From the NCBI GenBank assembly GCA_003223245.1, contig QHYI01000136.1, positions 55,764 through 119,763 on the forward strand: a stretch of 64,000 nt of DNA, written 5' to 3'. The notes beneath the pieces were generated by a model. That model ran no database searches, had not been told where the DNA came from, and worked only from the letters and a program-made list of their open reading frames with translations. Positions 55,357 through 63,866 of this stretch are shown here, in pieces; within the stretch, counting starts at the first letter, position 1, and each line of letters begins with the position of its first letter. Origin of the DNA: Acidobacteriota bacterium. Its GTDB lineage: Bacteria > Acidobacteriota > Terriglobia > Acidiferrales > UBA7541. A program made the translations under genes and the position numbers.

Positions 55357-55999
55357 CACAGGCACTCTTGTTTACCCTGTAAGGGGCGGTGCTCCGCGCG
55401 ATAGCGTTTCACAAGCCGCACAGGCAAGAGTGCTTGTGCTAGCCGATCTCGCTGAATCGCTTACGGGCGCCATCGCGGAAGCGGCGCGCGCGATTCCGCA
55501 ATGCCAGGAACAGATTGCCAATTCGGCGTGGCTCAAGCCGCACAGCACGACGTACTTTCTAGCGCGCGGGTCGAGCCTGGGCAGCGCTTATGAAGCGCGG
55601 CTGATGTGGGAAGAAGGAGTGAAAACGCCCGCGACGGCCATGGGCACGGGCGGCTTCCGTCACGGCCCGCAGGAAGTCGTCGCCAGGGGTGCCCGCTTTG
55701 GCATGTGGATTGACGGCGCGCAAATGCGCGAACCGGACTTGGTGGTGGCGCGCGACCTGCGAAAGCTGGGCGCGAGCGTGATGCTCATCGGCCAAAAGCT
55801 TCCGGAGGATGCGGCGGATTTGGTATTTCAGCTTCCGGCGATTCCCTCGGAGTGGCAATACCTGATTGACATTATTCCGGCGCAGCTCGTTGTTGAGCGC
55901 TTGGCGCAGCTATCGGGTGTGGATTGCGATACGTTCCGGTTGTGTTCGTTCGTTGTGGAAGATGAGGGCGGTTTGCTGCCGAAAGAAAGCAGGAATTAA
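55229..55999 (+). CDS. SIS-domain (GlmS-like) protein, C-terminal fragment with inserted repeat
   Basis: This frame continues the SIS protein: IKFDHAISVNTYTTLALATG, then, after an alien ~29-residue stretch (STGTLVYPVRGGAPRDSVSQ...), the second SIS subdomain with STTYFLARGSSLGSAYEARL, FRHGPQEVVARG and DIIPAQLVVERLAQLSGVD. The alien stretch is encoded by an 88-bp palindromic element (55354-55441) inserted in frame. The nominal TTG start at 55229 is not a real start. The gene is followed 31 bases later by a ROK-type sugar kinase, as expected for an amino-sugar catabolic pair. Confidence 0.65.
   Translation: MCSWKEAHAAIVVPIKFDHAISVNTYTTLALATGMLANLVVGSTGTLVYPVRGGAPRDSVSQAAQARVLVLADLAESLTGAIAEAARAIPQCQEQIANSAWLKPHSTTYFLARGSSLGSAYEARLMWEEGVKTPATAMGTGGFRHGPQEVVARGARFGMWIDGAQMREPDLVVARDLRKLGASVMLIGQKLPEDAADLVFQLPAIPSEWQYLIDIIPAQLVVERLAQLSGVDCDTFRLCSFVVEDEGGLLPKESRN
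55354..55441. repeat. 88-bp palindromic element inserted inside the SIS gene
   Basis: TAGCACAGGCACTCTTG (55354-55370) and CAAGAGTGCTTGTGCTA (55425-55441) are inverted repeats with one mismatch in 17, bounding the insertion. The sequence resembles miniature repeats (REP/MITE-like) common between genes in acidobacteria. Here it keeps the frame open and adds about 29 codons. Confidence 0.65.
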
Positions 56000-56030
56000 C
56001 ACGGAGAACCCAGAGGACACAGAGAAGAAA

Positions 56031-56966
56031 ATGATTGGGGCGGTGGACATCGGAGGGACGAAGATTGCCGCGGGCATCGTGGACGATGCCGGCAAAGTCC
56101 TCGCGAAGATGGAAACGCCAACCGAAGCGGCGCGCGCGTACACCGACGGGCTGCGCCACATCGTGCGCATGCTGCGCGAAGCGGCGCGACAGGCCAACAC
56201 CGAAGTTTCGGGTATCGGCATCGGCTCGACCGGCTGGGTTTATCCCCTCACCGGCGAATTTGGCGATGTGGACTTCCTTCCTGGCTGGAAGGACTGCAAT
56301 CCGGTGAACGACTTGGCGCGCGAGTTTGGCGCGCGCGTGGCGCTTGAAAACGACGGCGATGCCGCGGCCCTGGGAGAAGCGTCATGGGGTGCGGGAAAAG
56401 GGAAGTCGCGGCTCGTTTACGTGACCGTGGGCACAGGAATTGGTGGCGGAATCATTCTGGACGGCCATCTGTATCGCGGCGCGGATCGAGCGCATCCTGA
56501 AGTTGGGCATCATGTGATTGACGCTTCCGGCCCGCCGTGCACCTGCGGCTTTCGCGGCTGCTGGGAAGCGCTGGCCACCGGCCCCGCGATGGCCGCGTGG
56601 TTCCATGCGAAAGCGAAGGCAGTTGATCCGCAGGCGAAAGCTCTCACGGCCAAGGAGATTTTTCAATGTGCCGAGGAAGGTCAAGCGCTCGCTCGCGAGG
56701 CGGTCATGCGCGAGGCGTATTATCTCGGCTTGGGCTTGGCCAACCTGATCAATTTGTTTGTGCCGGAGCGGATCGTGATGGGCGGCAGCATCATGAAAAG
56801 CATGCGCCTCGAAGATATCCGCAACGTGATTGCGCAGGGCTGTCGCTTCGTTCCTTATGAGCAGACGGAGCTGGCGCTGGCCTCGCTCGGCGAAGACGCC
56901 AACCTGATTGGCGCCGCCCAGGTTTGGTACCATCGCTTCGCGAAAACTGCCGCTGGAGTTTCCTGA
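56031..56966 (+). CDS. ROK-family sugar kinase (glucokinase / N-acetylglucosamine kinase-like)
   Basis: A 311-residue ASKHA-fold kinase. The ATP-binding start is IGAVDIGGTKIAAGI, the sugar site ENDGDAAALGEASWG (catalytic Asp in NDGD, ~107), VTVGTGIGGGIILDG, and the ROK zinc motif EVGHHVIDASGPPCTCGFRGCWEA. It phosphorylates a hexose or N-acyl amino sugar at O6. Placement 31 bases after a SIS-type gene hints at amino-sugar catabolism, but glucose cannot be excluded. The ATG at 56031 follows GAGAAGAAA. Confidence 0.9.
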   Translation: MIGAVDIGGTKIAAGIVDDAGKVLAKMETPTEAARAYTDGLRHIVRMLREAARQANTEVSGIGIGSTGWVYPLTGEFGDVDFLPGWKDCNPVNDLAREFGARVALENDGDAAALGEASWGAGKGKSRLVYVTVGTGIGGGIILDGHLYRGADRAHPEVGHHVIDASGPPCTCGFRGCWEALATGPAMAAWFHAKAKAVDPQAKALTAKEIFQCAEEGQALAREAVMREAYYLGLGLANLINLFVPERIVMGGSIMKSMRLEDIRNVIAQGCRFVPYEQTELALASLGEDANLIGAAQVWYHRFAKTAAGVS

Positions 56967-56985
56967 ACGAGTGGAGGATGAGTTG

Positions 56986-58023
56986 ATGATTCGCCGCAAT
57001 GCTGCGCTTTGGCTCTTATTGGGTCTGACCTTGCTCGTTGCCCAGCGAGCACCAGCCCAGACGACGTACACGCTGAAGCCGACGCCGAAGACGGTGGCGT
57101 GGGGCTACTACGACGCGAAGACCGCGCCGGTGCTGCGCATCAAATCCGGCGACACGGTGGAGATTCAGACGCTGATCACCAACAGCCCGAAGCGGCTGGA
57201 AGAGGCAGGCGTGCCGCCCGATCAAGTCGAGCATGCGCTGCGCGACATCACTGACCAGGTAAAAGACAAGGGGCCCGGCGGGCACATTCTCACCGGACCG
57301 ATCTACATCGAAGACGCGCAGCCCGGCGATGTGCTGGAAGTGAAAATTCTGGCCATCAGGCTGGCCATTCCGTATGCGTACAACGCGTTCGGGCCGGGCC
57401 GCGGCTATCTCCCAGACGATTATCCTTACTCGAAAATCAAAATTATTCCGCTGGATGAAAAACGCATGGTGGCGAAGTTCGCGCCAGGCATCGAAATTCC
57501 GCTGCATCCGTTTTTCGGCAGCATGGGCGATGCGCCGCCGGAAAGCGTGGGCAAGTGGAACAGCGCGCCGCCGTGGATCATGGCGGGGAATCTCGACAAC
57601 AAAGACCTCGTTGCGGGCTCGACGCTGTATATTCCGGTGCTCGCGCCCGGCGCGCTGTTTGAAGTGGGCGACGGCCACGCGGGACAGGGAGACGGGGAAG
57701 TAGACATCACCGCGCTCGAAACTTCGCTGATCGGCACGTTTCAGTTCATCGTGCGCAAGGACCTGCACCTCAAGTGGCCGCGCGCGGAAACGCCGACGCA
57801 TTACATCACCATGGGGCTGAACGATAACCTCAACGCGTGCGCCACGCTCGCCGTGCGAGAAATGATCGACTTTTTGGTGACCGAAAAGCATCTTTCGCGC
57901 GACGACGCGTACATGCTGGCGAGCGTCGCTGCGGATCTGCACATCACGGAATTGGTGGACGGCAACAAGGGTGTGCACATGATGATTCCCAAGGCAATTT
58001 TTGTCGCGTCTTCCAAAAACTGA
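56986..58023 (+). CDS. secreted acetamidase/formamidase family protein
   Basis: About 345 residues from the ATG at 56986 (GGAGG upstream). A signal peptide (LWLLLGLTLLVAQRAPAQ) sends it out of the cytoplasm. FmdA_AmdA family segments include VLRIKSGDTVEIQTL, GPGGHILTGPIYIEDAQPGD, HPFFGSMGDAPP and GDGHAGQGDGEVDITALE, with metal-binding His residues in GGH and GDGHAGQGD. It should hydrolyse small amides to acid and ammonia. It follows the kinase by 19 bases and may be co-transcribed with it. Confidence 0.88.
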   Translation: MIRRNAALWLLLGLTLLVAQRAPAQTTYTLKPTPKTVAWGYYDAKTAPVLRIKSGDTVEIQTLITNSPKRLEEAGVPPDQVEHALRDITDQVKDKGPGGHILTGPIYIEDAQPGDVLEVKILAIRLAIPYAYNAFGPGRGYLPDDYPYSKIKIIPLDEKRMVAKFAPGIEIPLHPFFGSMGDAPPESVGKWNSAPPWIMAGNLDNKDLVAGSTLYIPVLAPGALFEVGDGHAGQGDGEVDITALETSLIGTFQFIVRKDLHLKWPRAETPTHYITMGLNDNLNACATLAVREMIDFLVTEKHLSRDDAYMLASVAADLHITELVDGNKGVHMMIPKAIFVASSKN

Positions 58024-58158
58024 CAGAGTGCTGAGCTAAGGTCCGGCAACTGATCAAGCACAATCCAAAAAGGAAGATTTGCTCGCGTCCGTGCGGCGCT
58101 ATACCATAAATTGCGCGCGCCCAGCACAATCCCACGAGTCACAACCAAGGGGGAAATC

Positions 58159-59106
58159 GTGTGCTTTTGCAAAAGACTCGCACGACTGTGGCTGTTTTGT
58201 ATGCTGCCAGCCTCGCTGGCAGCGCAGACCAGAACCATCCCGGAGTGGTGCAAGCCGCTGCCGCGGCCGGAATACAAAGCGCTCATGCGCGTTCCCGTCA
58301 GTGATCCGTGGTTCGAAGTCTACAAGGTAGCGCCGGGGACGTTCGCGATCTACGAGCCGCATCAGGCTGAAGAAGTTATTTCCTATCTTATCTTGGGCAC
58401 CAAGCAGGCGGTCATTTTCGACACGGGCATGGGCATCAGCAGCATTAGCCGGGTCACCCGGCAATTGACGGCCAAGCCGGTGGTAGTGCTCAACTCGCAT
58501 ACGCACAACGATCACGTCGGCGGCAATTCGGAGTTCATGTTTGTGTATGGGATGGACACGGATTTCACGCGTAAGAACGCGCTGGGTTCCCGCGCCGACG
58601 CGCAGGCGGAAATCGCGCCGGACGAAATTTGCGGCAATCTGCCCCCAGGGTTTAACCGAAAGATGTACGTGACGAAGAAATGGAAGATTTCACGGTTTGT
58701 CCACGACGGCTTCAAGATCAATCTGGGCGCTCGGACGGTGGAAATCATTGCGACTCCCGGCCACACGCCGGACTCGATCGGGCTAATCGATCGCGCGAAT
58801 GGACTCTTATTTACCGGGGATACGTATTATCCCGCGCCGATCTGGCTGTATCGTCCCGAAACCGATATGGATGCTTATGTTGCATCCGTGACGCGTCTTG
58901 CCGCGCTTGCGCCACAGGTGCAAATGGTGCTTGGGGCGCACAACATTCCCGTGGCGGATCCAGGCGTGCTTCCGAAACTCGCAGACGCGATTGTGGCGGT
59001 GCGGGCAGGAAAAGGCGAAGTCAAAGCCGAAGGCACAGGGAAAGCCATCCACGCGTTTCAGGGCTTCAAGTTTTTGCTCGCAGAGCCCGCAAAAGGTCTA
59101 GATTAA
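58159..59106 (+). CDS. secreted metallo-beta-lactamase-fold hydrolase
   Basis: About 315 residues from a GTG at 58159 behind AAGGGGGAAATC; the longer frame from 58111 puts extra residues before the signal peptide (LARLWLFCMLPASLAAQ). The zinc motif SHTHNDHVGG (H-x-H-x-D-H), a further His in ATPGHTPDSIGL, Asp in LFTGDTYYP and the last His in LGAHNIP form the dinuclear site. The substrate is unknown: lactonase, alkylsulfatase-like or beta-lactamase roles occur in this fold. Probably monocistronic. Confidence 0.87.
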   Translation: MCFCKRLARLWLFCMLPASLAAQTRTIPEWCKPLPRPEYKALMRVPVSDPWFEVYKVAPGTFAIYEPHQAEEVISYLILGTKQAVIFDTGMGISSISRVTRQLTAKPVVVLNSHTHNDHVGGNSEFMFVYGMDTDFTRKNALGSRADAQAEIAPDEICGNLPPGFNRKMYVTKKWKISRFVHDGFKINLGARTVEIIATPGHTPDSIGLIDRANGLLFTGDTYYPAPIWLYRPETDMDAYVASVTRLAALAPQVQMVLGAHNIPVADPGVLPKLADAIVAVRAGKGEVKAEGTGKAIHAFQGFKFLLAEPAKGLD

Positions 59107-59169
59107 TATTATAAGGGCGGTGGGGCGCGATGGATCGTGCCCCGTGAACGTAGTGAAGAGTCATTTCGC

Positions 59170-59814
59170 ATGCAGGTTGTTCGTTACAAGCTGATTGCTC
59201 TTACGCTGCTGCTTTTCTTGCTTACCGTTCCGGCGGCTTCTCCGCAGCAGGGCAAACCCAATGGAAAACATGAAAAGGCGAAAAATGTTTGGAGCTACGA
59301 TGGGGGCGTGTTTTTCGAAACCGATGGCTCGCTTCCAAATAGCGTGTGCTTTCGCATCGAGGGCCGAATGAGCTCGGGTGACTTTTTCAACGGGCTCAAA
59401 CGCATCGATACCGATCAAGCCACAATTTTCCAGCGCGGCACTCAGACGGTGACGAAATTTCCCGATTCCGTCACCGTTTCGCTTTCTATCCATGACCAAC
59501 CCTGCCCGGACGGGCTTCGGCAAGTTGGCACACATCCTTACCTGACTCAGAAGATGATCGACAATTTACGCCTTGGAATTTATTGGAAGCATGGCGTGGA
59601 TTTGCACGCGGCGAAAGGTGTGAAGGAGGTAGGCCCGCGGGTGGACCGCGTCCCACCCTACGCCACCTCGCTTGCCGCGGACTTGCCCGCACGCTACGAA
59701 TGGTCCTACCGGTTCGTCGTTCCGAGCGCAGGCGTGTCCCTGATGGATAGTCTTGCCTTCGTTTTTAGTACGCCGGATGGACGCATTGCCGCGCGTGTCG
59801 CCGCGCGACTGTGA
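59170..59814 (+). CDS. secreted hypothetical protein
   Basis: 214 residues from the ATG at 59170 (a GTG at 59137 would add 11 residues). A clear signal peptide (LIALTLLLFLLTVPAASPQQ) is followed by a beta-rich domain with two Cys (VCFRIEG; HDQPCPDGL), which could form a disulfide. No known motif or family recognised. It follows the MBL-fold gene by 63 bases in the same direction. Confidence 0.65.
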   Translation: MQVVRYKLIALTLLLFLLTVPAASPQQGKPNGKHEKAKNVWSYDGGVFFETDGSLPNSVCFRIEGRMSSGDFFNGLKRIDTDQATIFQRGTQTVTKFPDSVTVSLSIHDQPCPDGLRQVGTHPYLTQKMIDNLRLGIYWKHGVDLHAAKGVKEVGPRVDRVPPYATSLAADLPARYEWSYRFVVPSAGVSLMDSLAFVFSTPDGRIAARVAARL

Positions 59815-59854
59815 TATTGGATTTTCACACCGCGGGCACGTTAGCGAAGGTTGG

Positions 59855-60253
59855 TCAGCCCATGGAGCTGACTTTTTGAGGCTCGATTTTGTAGATGACG
59901 CGGACTTCGCCGGGCTGCCGATACGGATAGACGGGCTTGCCGAGATATTTTTGTGAGAGTTTGTTGATGTGATCGTCGGCGCCCTTTTCGGTGATTTCGA
60001 CAACGCGCCCGCGCACTTCCAGATAGCGGTAGGGGTTTTCGGGGTCCTGTAGCGCGATGGCCACGCGGGGATCGCGGCGCATGTTTTTGTCCTTGACGCG
60101 GCCCTTTGCGGAATTGATGCGAACATGCTTGCCGTCGAAATCCACCCAAACAGGCGTGACCTGCGGGCTGCCATCTTTCATTAGCGTGCTGAGATTACCG
60201 AAGGCCTGCTTTGCGAACAGGTCGGCATACTTTGCTGGAATAACTTCACTCAT
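59855..60253 (-). CDS. PPOX-class F420/flavin-dependent oxidoreductase
   Basis: A 132-residue split-barrel protein. The ATG at 60253 is fixed by GGAGGGAAAA directly upstream. Segments FGNLSTLMKDGSPQVTPVWV, INSAKGRVKDKNMRRDPRVA and YLEVRGRVVEI are typical of the F420-binding branch of the pyridoxamine-phosphate-oxidase superfamily. It is the last gene of a tight minus-strand operon that also carries cofH and cofC, which make the F420 precursor, so F420 rather than FMN is the likely cofactor (inference). Confidence 0.86.
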   Translation of the reverse strand: MSEVIPAKYADLFAKQAFGNLSTLMKDGSPQVTPVWVDFDGKHVRINSAKGRVKDKNMRRDPRVAIALQDPENPYRYLEVRGRVVEITEKGADDHINKLSQKYLGKPVYPYRQPGEVRVIYKIEPQKVSSMG

Positions 60254-60280
60254 TTTTCCCTCCATAAGGCCAGGCAAAAC

Positions 60281-60985
60281 TCATGGCAAATGGATTTCCG
60301 GAACGCGGCCCTTTGTCTTCAGAGGCGCCCCCGTCAGCCTCTGCACTTCGTCCGGCGTCCAGCCCGGCGCAATCTCGCGTAAAACCAGGCCTTCGGGAGT
60401 GACGTCCACAACAGCGAGATCGGTAACGACCGTGTTCACGCACTCGAGGCAGGTCAGCGGATACGTGCAATTTTTGACAATTTTGGGCGCGCCGTCTTTG
60501 GTGATGTGCTCCATACAGACGATCAGTTTTTTTGCGCCAGCGGAAATATCCATCGCGCCGCCAATGCCTCCGGAGCCCTTCGCGCCAGGAATTTTCCAAT
60601 TGGCCAGGTCGCCTTTTTCCGAGACTTGAAAGCCGCCGAGCACTGCGACGTCAAGATGACCGCCGCGGGTCATCAGATGGGCGTCCGCTTGATTGAAAAA
60701 GGAGGCGCCGGGAATCAGGGTGACTGGAACTTTCATGGCGTCCACCAGGTCGTAATCTTCTTCACCGGGCCTGGCGCGGCGTCCCATGCCGAGGATTCCG
60801 TTTTCGCTGTGGAAGTAAACGGTGATTTCTTTAGGCAGATAATTGGCGATGAGATTGGGAATGCCCCAGCCCAGATTGACGTAGGCGCCGTCTGGCAATT
60901 CGAGCGCAGCGAGCTGCGCGATTTGCTCGCGAGTCAGGCGCGGTTTCTCCAGCAAGGCCTTTTCCTGAACGGTCTCAGCCGGCAT
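60281..60985 (-). CDS. scoB: 3-oxoacid CoA-transferase subunit B
   Basis: A 234-residue beta subunit of a family I CoA-transferase. The ATG at 60985 overlaps the end of scoA by 11 bases, so the two are translationally linked. The catalytic Glu is in HSENGILGMG (~residue 54), followed by GGHLDVAVLGGFQVSEKGDL and GGAMDISAGAKKLIVCMEH. It moves CoA between succinyl-CoA or acetyl-CoA and a 3-oxoacid such as acetoacetate. Confidence 0.92.
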   Translation of the reverse strand: MPAETVQEKALLEKPRLTREQIAQLAALELPDGAYVNLGWGIPNLIANYLPKEITVYFHSENGILGMGRRARPGEEDYDLVDAMKVPVTLIPGASFFNQADAHLMTRGGHLDVAVLGGFQVSEKGDLANWKIPGAKGSGGIGGAMDISAGAKKLIVCMEHITKDGAPKIVKNCTYPLTCLECVNTVVTDLAVVDVTPEGLVLREIAPGWTPDEVQRLTGAPLKTKGRVPEIHLP

Positions 60986-61652
60986 AGTGGAGTCCTTTGG
61001 CCTGCACGATGCGATGCACAAAAATAGCAGGAGTCATCACCTGCTCTGGCTCAATCGAGCCTACTGGCACGAGCTCTTCGACTTCAGCGATTGTCGTCTT
61101 TGCGGCCATGGCCATGATGGGATTGAAATTGCGCGCCGCAAGCCGGTAAGTCAAATTGCCGAGCCCGTCGGCCTTGTGTGCTTTGATGAAAGCAAAGTCC
61201 GCGTGAATGGGCATTTCCAAAATGCAGCGCTTGCCTTCGAGCACGCGCTCTTCTTTTCCTTCGGCGACTTCCGTGCCGACGCCGACGGTTGTGTAGAAAC
61301 CCTGTAGACCCGCGGCAGCGGCGCGCATGCGTTCGCACAAGATGCCTTGTGGCACAAGGTCAAGGGTGACCTCCTTTGCCGCGAATCGCTCTTGAAAATG
61401 GTTGGCGTGCGGGCCAGGAAAGGAGGCAATCACGTGCTTGATCTGATTGTTCTTGAACATCAGGCCAAGCTCGCCGTCGCGCGTGCCGCAATTGTTGCTG
61501 ATGGCAGTGATATTCTTAACCCCCTTGCGCACCAAAGCTTGGATTAAATTGTTAGGAAAGCCTGCACCCCCGAAGCCGCCAAACATGATACGCGCACCGT
61601 CGGGAACGACGGCTACCGCTTCGTCAAGGCTGGAATACACTTTTTTCTTCAT
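60975..61652 (-). CDS. scoA: 3-oxoacid CoA-transferase subunit A
   Basis: A 225-residue alpha subunit. It begins VYSSLDEAVAVVPDGARIMF and carries the CoA-binding GGFGGAGFPNNLIQAL, ISNNCGTRDGELGLMFKNNQ, and TYRLAARNFNPIMAMAAK segments of SCOT/AtoD-type proteins. It sits 21 bases after cofC and overlaps scoB, in the middle of the F420 operon. Confidence 0.92.
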   Translation of the reverse strand: MKKKVYSSLDEAVAVVPDGARIMFGGFGGAGFPNNLIQALVRKGVKNITAISNNCGTRDGELGLMFKNNQIKHVIASFPGPHANHFQERFAAKEVTLDLVPQGILCERMRAAAAGLQGFYTTVGVGTEVAEGKEERVLEGKRCILEMPIHADFAFIKAHKADGLGNLTYRLAARNFNPIMAMAAKTTIAEVEELVPVGSIEPEQVMTPAIFVHRIVQAKGLHYAG

Positions 61653-61673
61653 TTTTCCTGCCAGTTGATTGCC

Positions 61674-62372
61674 CTAGATTGGATATTCAGCGGCAACGCT
61701 CGATTCTTTATTTCTACCGCTTCGAAACTTCTCAGCCAAACCCGTTTCACGCAGCCAGCGGCCCGTCGTGGTCGCGCCGAGGTCATATTCCAATAAAGCG
61801 CGTAAGTCGGATTCCTCGTCGACATCCATTTCCAGGCGAGGATTGCGACGGATGAAAATTTCCGCGCGGGCGCGTTGCGCTCCTGCAACATGTTTCGCGA
61901 AGCTGCCCTCCCCAAAATGCGACGGGAACAGCGTGGGTGGCGTACGCAGCAAGGCGTTCGTGCCGGTGCCATCCCGTGAGGGAACGATGGCCATCGCGGG
62001 CGAGGGGCAATCGATGGTCAGCAGTTCCTCAACGTCGCTCGACCGGATTAAAGGAAGATCAATGGGAAGCCGTAACAGCGAACGAACTCCGCGCTGCGCA
62101 CAGATTCTGGAAGCGGCATCCACGGAATCGCTTTCCGAAATTTGGCGGTCCTCTCGAAGAATCTCCCAGCCATTTTCTTCGGCGATATCCAAAGCGGGCC
62201 CGTAATTGGTAATGACGAAGACTCTTTCGGCGTGGCGCACGCCCTGCACCGCTCGAATCGTGTCTGTGAGCATAGCCTGTGCCAGTCCAAATCTTTCTTC
62301 CGGCGCAAGCGCTCCCATCAATCGCTGTTTCGCGTTTCTCAGATCTTTCACCGGCAAAAGCAGCGCACGCAT
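61674..62372 (-). CDS. cofC: 2-phospho-L-lactate guanylyltransferase (CofC)
   Basis: A 232-residue nucleotidyltransferase that activates 2-phospholactate (or phosphoenolpyruvate) for coenzyme F420 synthesis. The N-terminal ALLLPVKDLRNAKQRL is the GTP-binding start; IDLPLIRSSDVEELL, PSRDGTGTNALLRTPP and RNPRLEMDVDEESDL are family signatures. It starts 9 bases after cofH ends, so the two are co-translated. Confidence 0.9.
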   Translation of the reverse strand: MRALLLPVKDLRNAKQRLMGALAPEERFGLAQAMLTDTIRAVQGVRHAERVFVITNYGPALDIAEENGWEILREDRQISESDSVDAASRICAQRGVRSLLRLPIDLPLIRSSDVEELLTIDCPSPAMAIVPSRDGTGTNALLRTPPTLFPSHFGEGSFAKHVAGAQRARAEIFIRRNPRLEMDVDEESDLRALLEYDLGATTTGRWLRETGLAEKFRSGRNKESSVAAEYPI

Positions 62373-62381
62373 AGGATTTGC

Positions 62382-63635
62382 CTAATAAGCGCCTTCTGTG
62401 TAGGCGATGTGAGCTTCGGACGGCGCAAAGCGCAACGCGGGCGGGGCCGGCGGTGGATCGTCCTCGGGCCGTTCAAACGTCCGGCGAATTTTGTACGTGG
62501 TGGAGCGCTCCGCAGGGACACGCCCAATCTTGCGAACGTACGCGCGAAATTCTTCCGGCGAAACGTACTCGCCAAACGTCGCGCCAGCAGCTTTAGAGAT
62601 ATTTTCCTCCATCAGCGTTCCGCCGAAATCATTGCCACCCGCTTGCAAGCAGGCAAGGGACGTTTCGATTCCCAGCTTTACCCAGGAGACCTGCACGTTG
62701 CAAATCGCGCCGTGCAGCAGCACGCGCGAAAGCGCGTGAACCCGTAAGTGCTCGTCGCGCATAGCTCCCGGCCGCGCGCCGCCGTGCTTGTAGAGGCGCG
62801 TGTTTTGATGAATGAAGCCTAGTGGAACGAATTCGGTGAAGCCGCCCGTGCGCTTTTGTATCGAGCGCAGTAAAAGCAGGTGCCGTACCCAATCGGCAGG
62901 CTCTTCGACGTGGCCATACATCATCGTGGACGTGGTAGGAATGCGGAGTTCGTGCGCCGTAGTGATGACTTCGACCCAGCGCGCAACCGGCAGTTTGTTG
63001 GGGCTGAGCTGCCGGCGGATGTGGTCATCCAAGACCTCAGCAGCTGTGCCGGGGATGCTGCCGAGCCCTTCGTCTTTCATCATTTGAAGGTAATCGCGCA
63101 AGGGCAGGCCGGTCTTCAGCACGCCGTAGTCAATTTCCATTGGCGAAAACGCGTGAACATGCATGGCGGGAAGAACGCGTTTGATGGCGCGCAAGAGATC
63201 GCGGTAAAAAAAACCATCCAGATCGCGCCGCAGGCCACCTTGAATGCAGACTTCGGTCGCGCCGCAATCCCAGGCTTCCTGCGCACGGCGAACGACTTCC
63301 TCAAACGAGAGCGAGTAGGCATCTGCGGCTTGGGGCCCGCGCCCAAATCCGCAAAAGCTGCAGCCAACAAAGCAGACGTTGGTGAAGTTGATGTTGCGAT
63401 TGACTACGTAGGTGACGGCTTGGCCTACAGTTTCGCGCCTCAAGTGGTCCGCTACCGCCACCAAAGCTTGCAGGTCCGCGCCTTCGGCAGTTGCCAAATG
63501 CAAGCCCTGCTCGAAAAAAAGTTCTTTGCCGCACAGAACTGCTTCGAGAGATTCGCGCGTGCCAGGCGCGCATAACGACAACGCGTTCTCCAGCGTCCCC
63601 TTTGAGATAGTTTCGTTTTTCGCTAAGAGGTTCAT
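62382..63635 (-). CDS. cofH: 7,8-didemethyl-8-hydroxy-5-deazariboflavin synthase subunit CofH
   Basis: A 417-residue radical-SAM enzyme from the ATG at 63635; longer in-frame starts (63710, 63893) add an uncharacteristic N-terminus. The cluster motif is CFVGCSFCGFG (C-x3-C-x2-C), preceded by NRNINFTNV as in CofH and the C-terminal half of FbiC. GGLRRDLDGFFYRDLLRAIK, HAFSPMEIDYG, and HEEPADW-like (HVEEPADWVRHLLLLR) segments follow. It joins tyrosine and the pyrimidine precursor into the deazaflavin Fo. CofG is not in the window. First gene of the operon. Confidence 0.92.
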   Translation of the reverse strand: MNLLAKNETISKGTLENALSLCAPGTRESLEAVLCGKELFFEQGLHLATAEGADLQALVAVADHLRRETVGQAVTYVVNRNINFTNVCFVGCSFCGFGRGPQAADAYSLSFEEVVRRAQEAWDCGATEVCIQGGLRRDLDGFFYRDLLRAIKRVLPAMHVHAFSPMEIDYGVLKTGLPLRDYLQMMKDEGLGSIPGTAAEVLDDHIRRQLSPNKLPVARWVEVITTAHELRIPTTSTMMYGHVEEPADWVRHLLLLRSIQKRTGGFTEFVPLGFIHQNTRLYKHGGARPGAMRDEHLRVHALSRVLLHGAICNVQVSWVKLGIETSLACLQAGGNDFGGTLMEENISKAAGATFGEYVSPEEFRAYVRKIGRVPAERSTTYKIRRTFERPEDDPPPAPPALRFAPSEAHIAYTEGAY

Positions 63636-63866
63636 GATTTTACCCAGATTTTGCTTTAACTGGAGATGTCGGCTGGTTCCTTCTGTCTCCTCTCCTGTGT
63701 ATGGGGCCATCCTATCAAAGCAAGGCCAACAACTGAAATCCGTAGAATCCTTGTATCCTTTTGCACGCTTGCGAAAACGAGCACGTTTTCCTGGCGTCGG
63801 ATCCGAAGTTCCCGAAAGAAAAAGGAGAAGACCAGCTATCATAAGCGGCGGAAACAGGAGGCTGAA

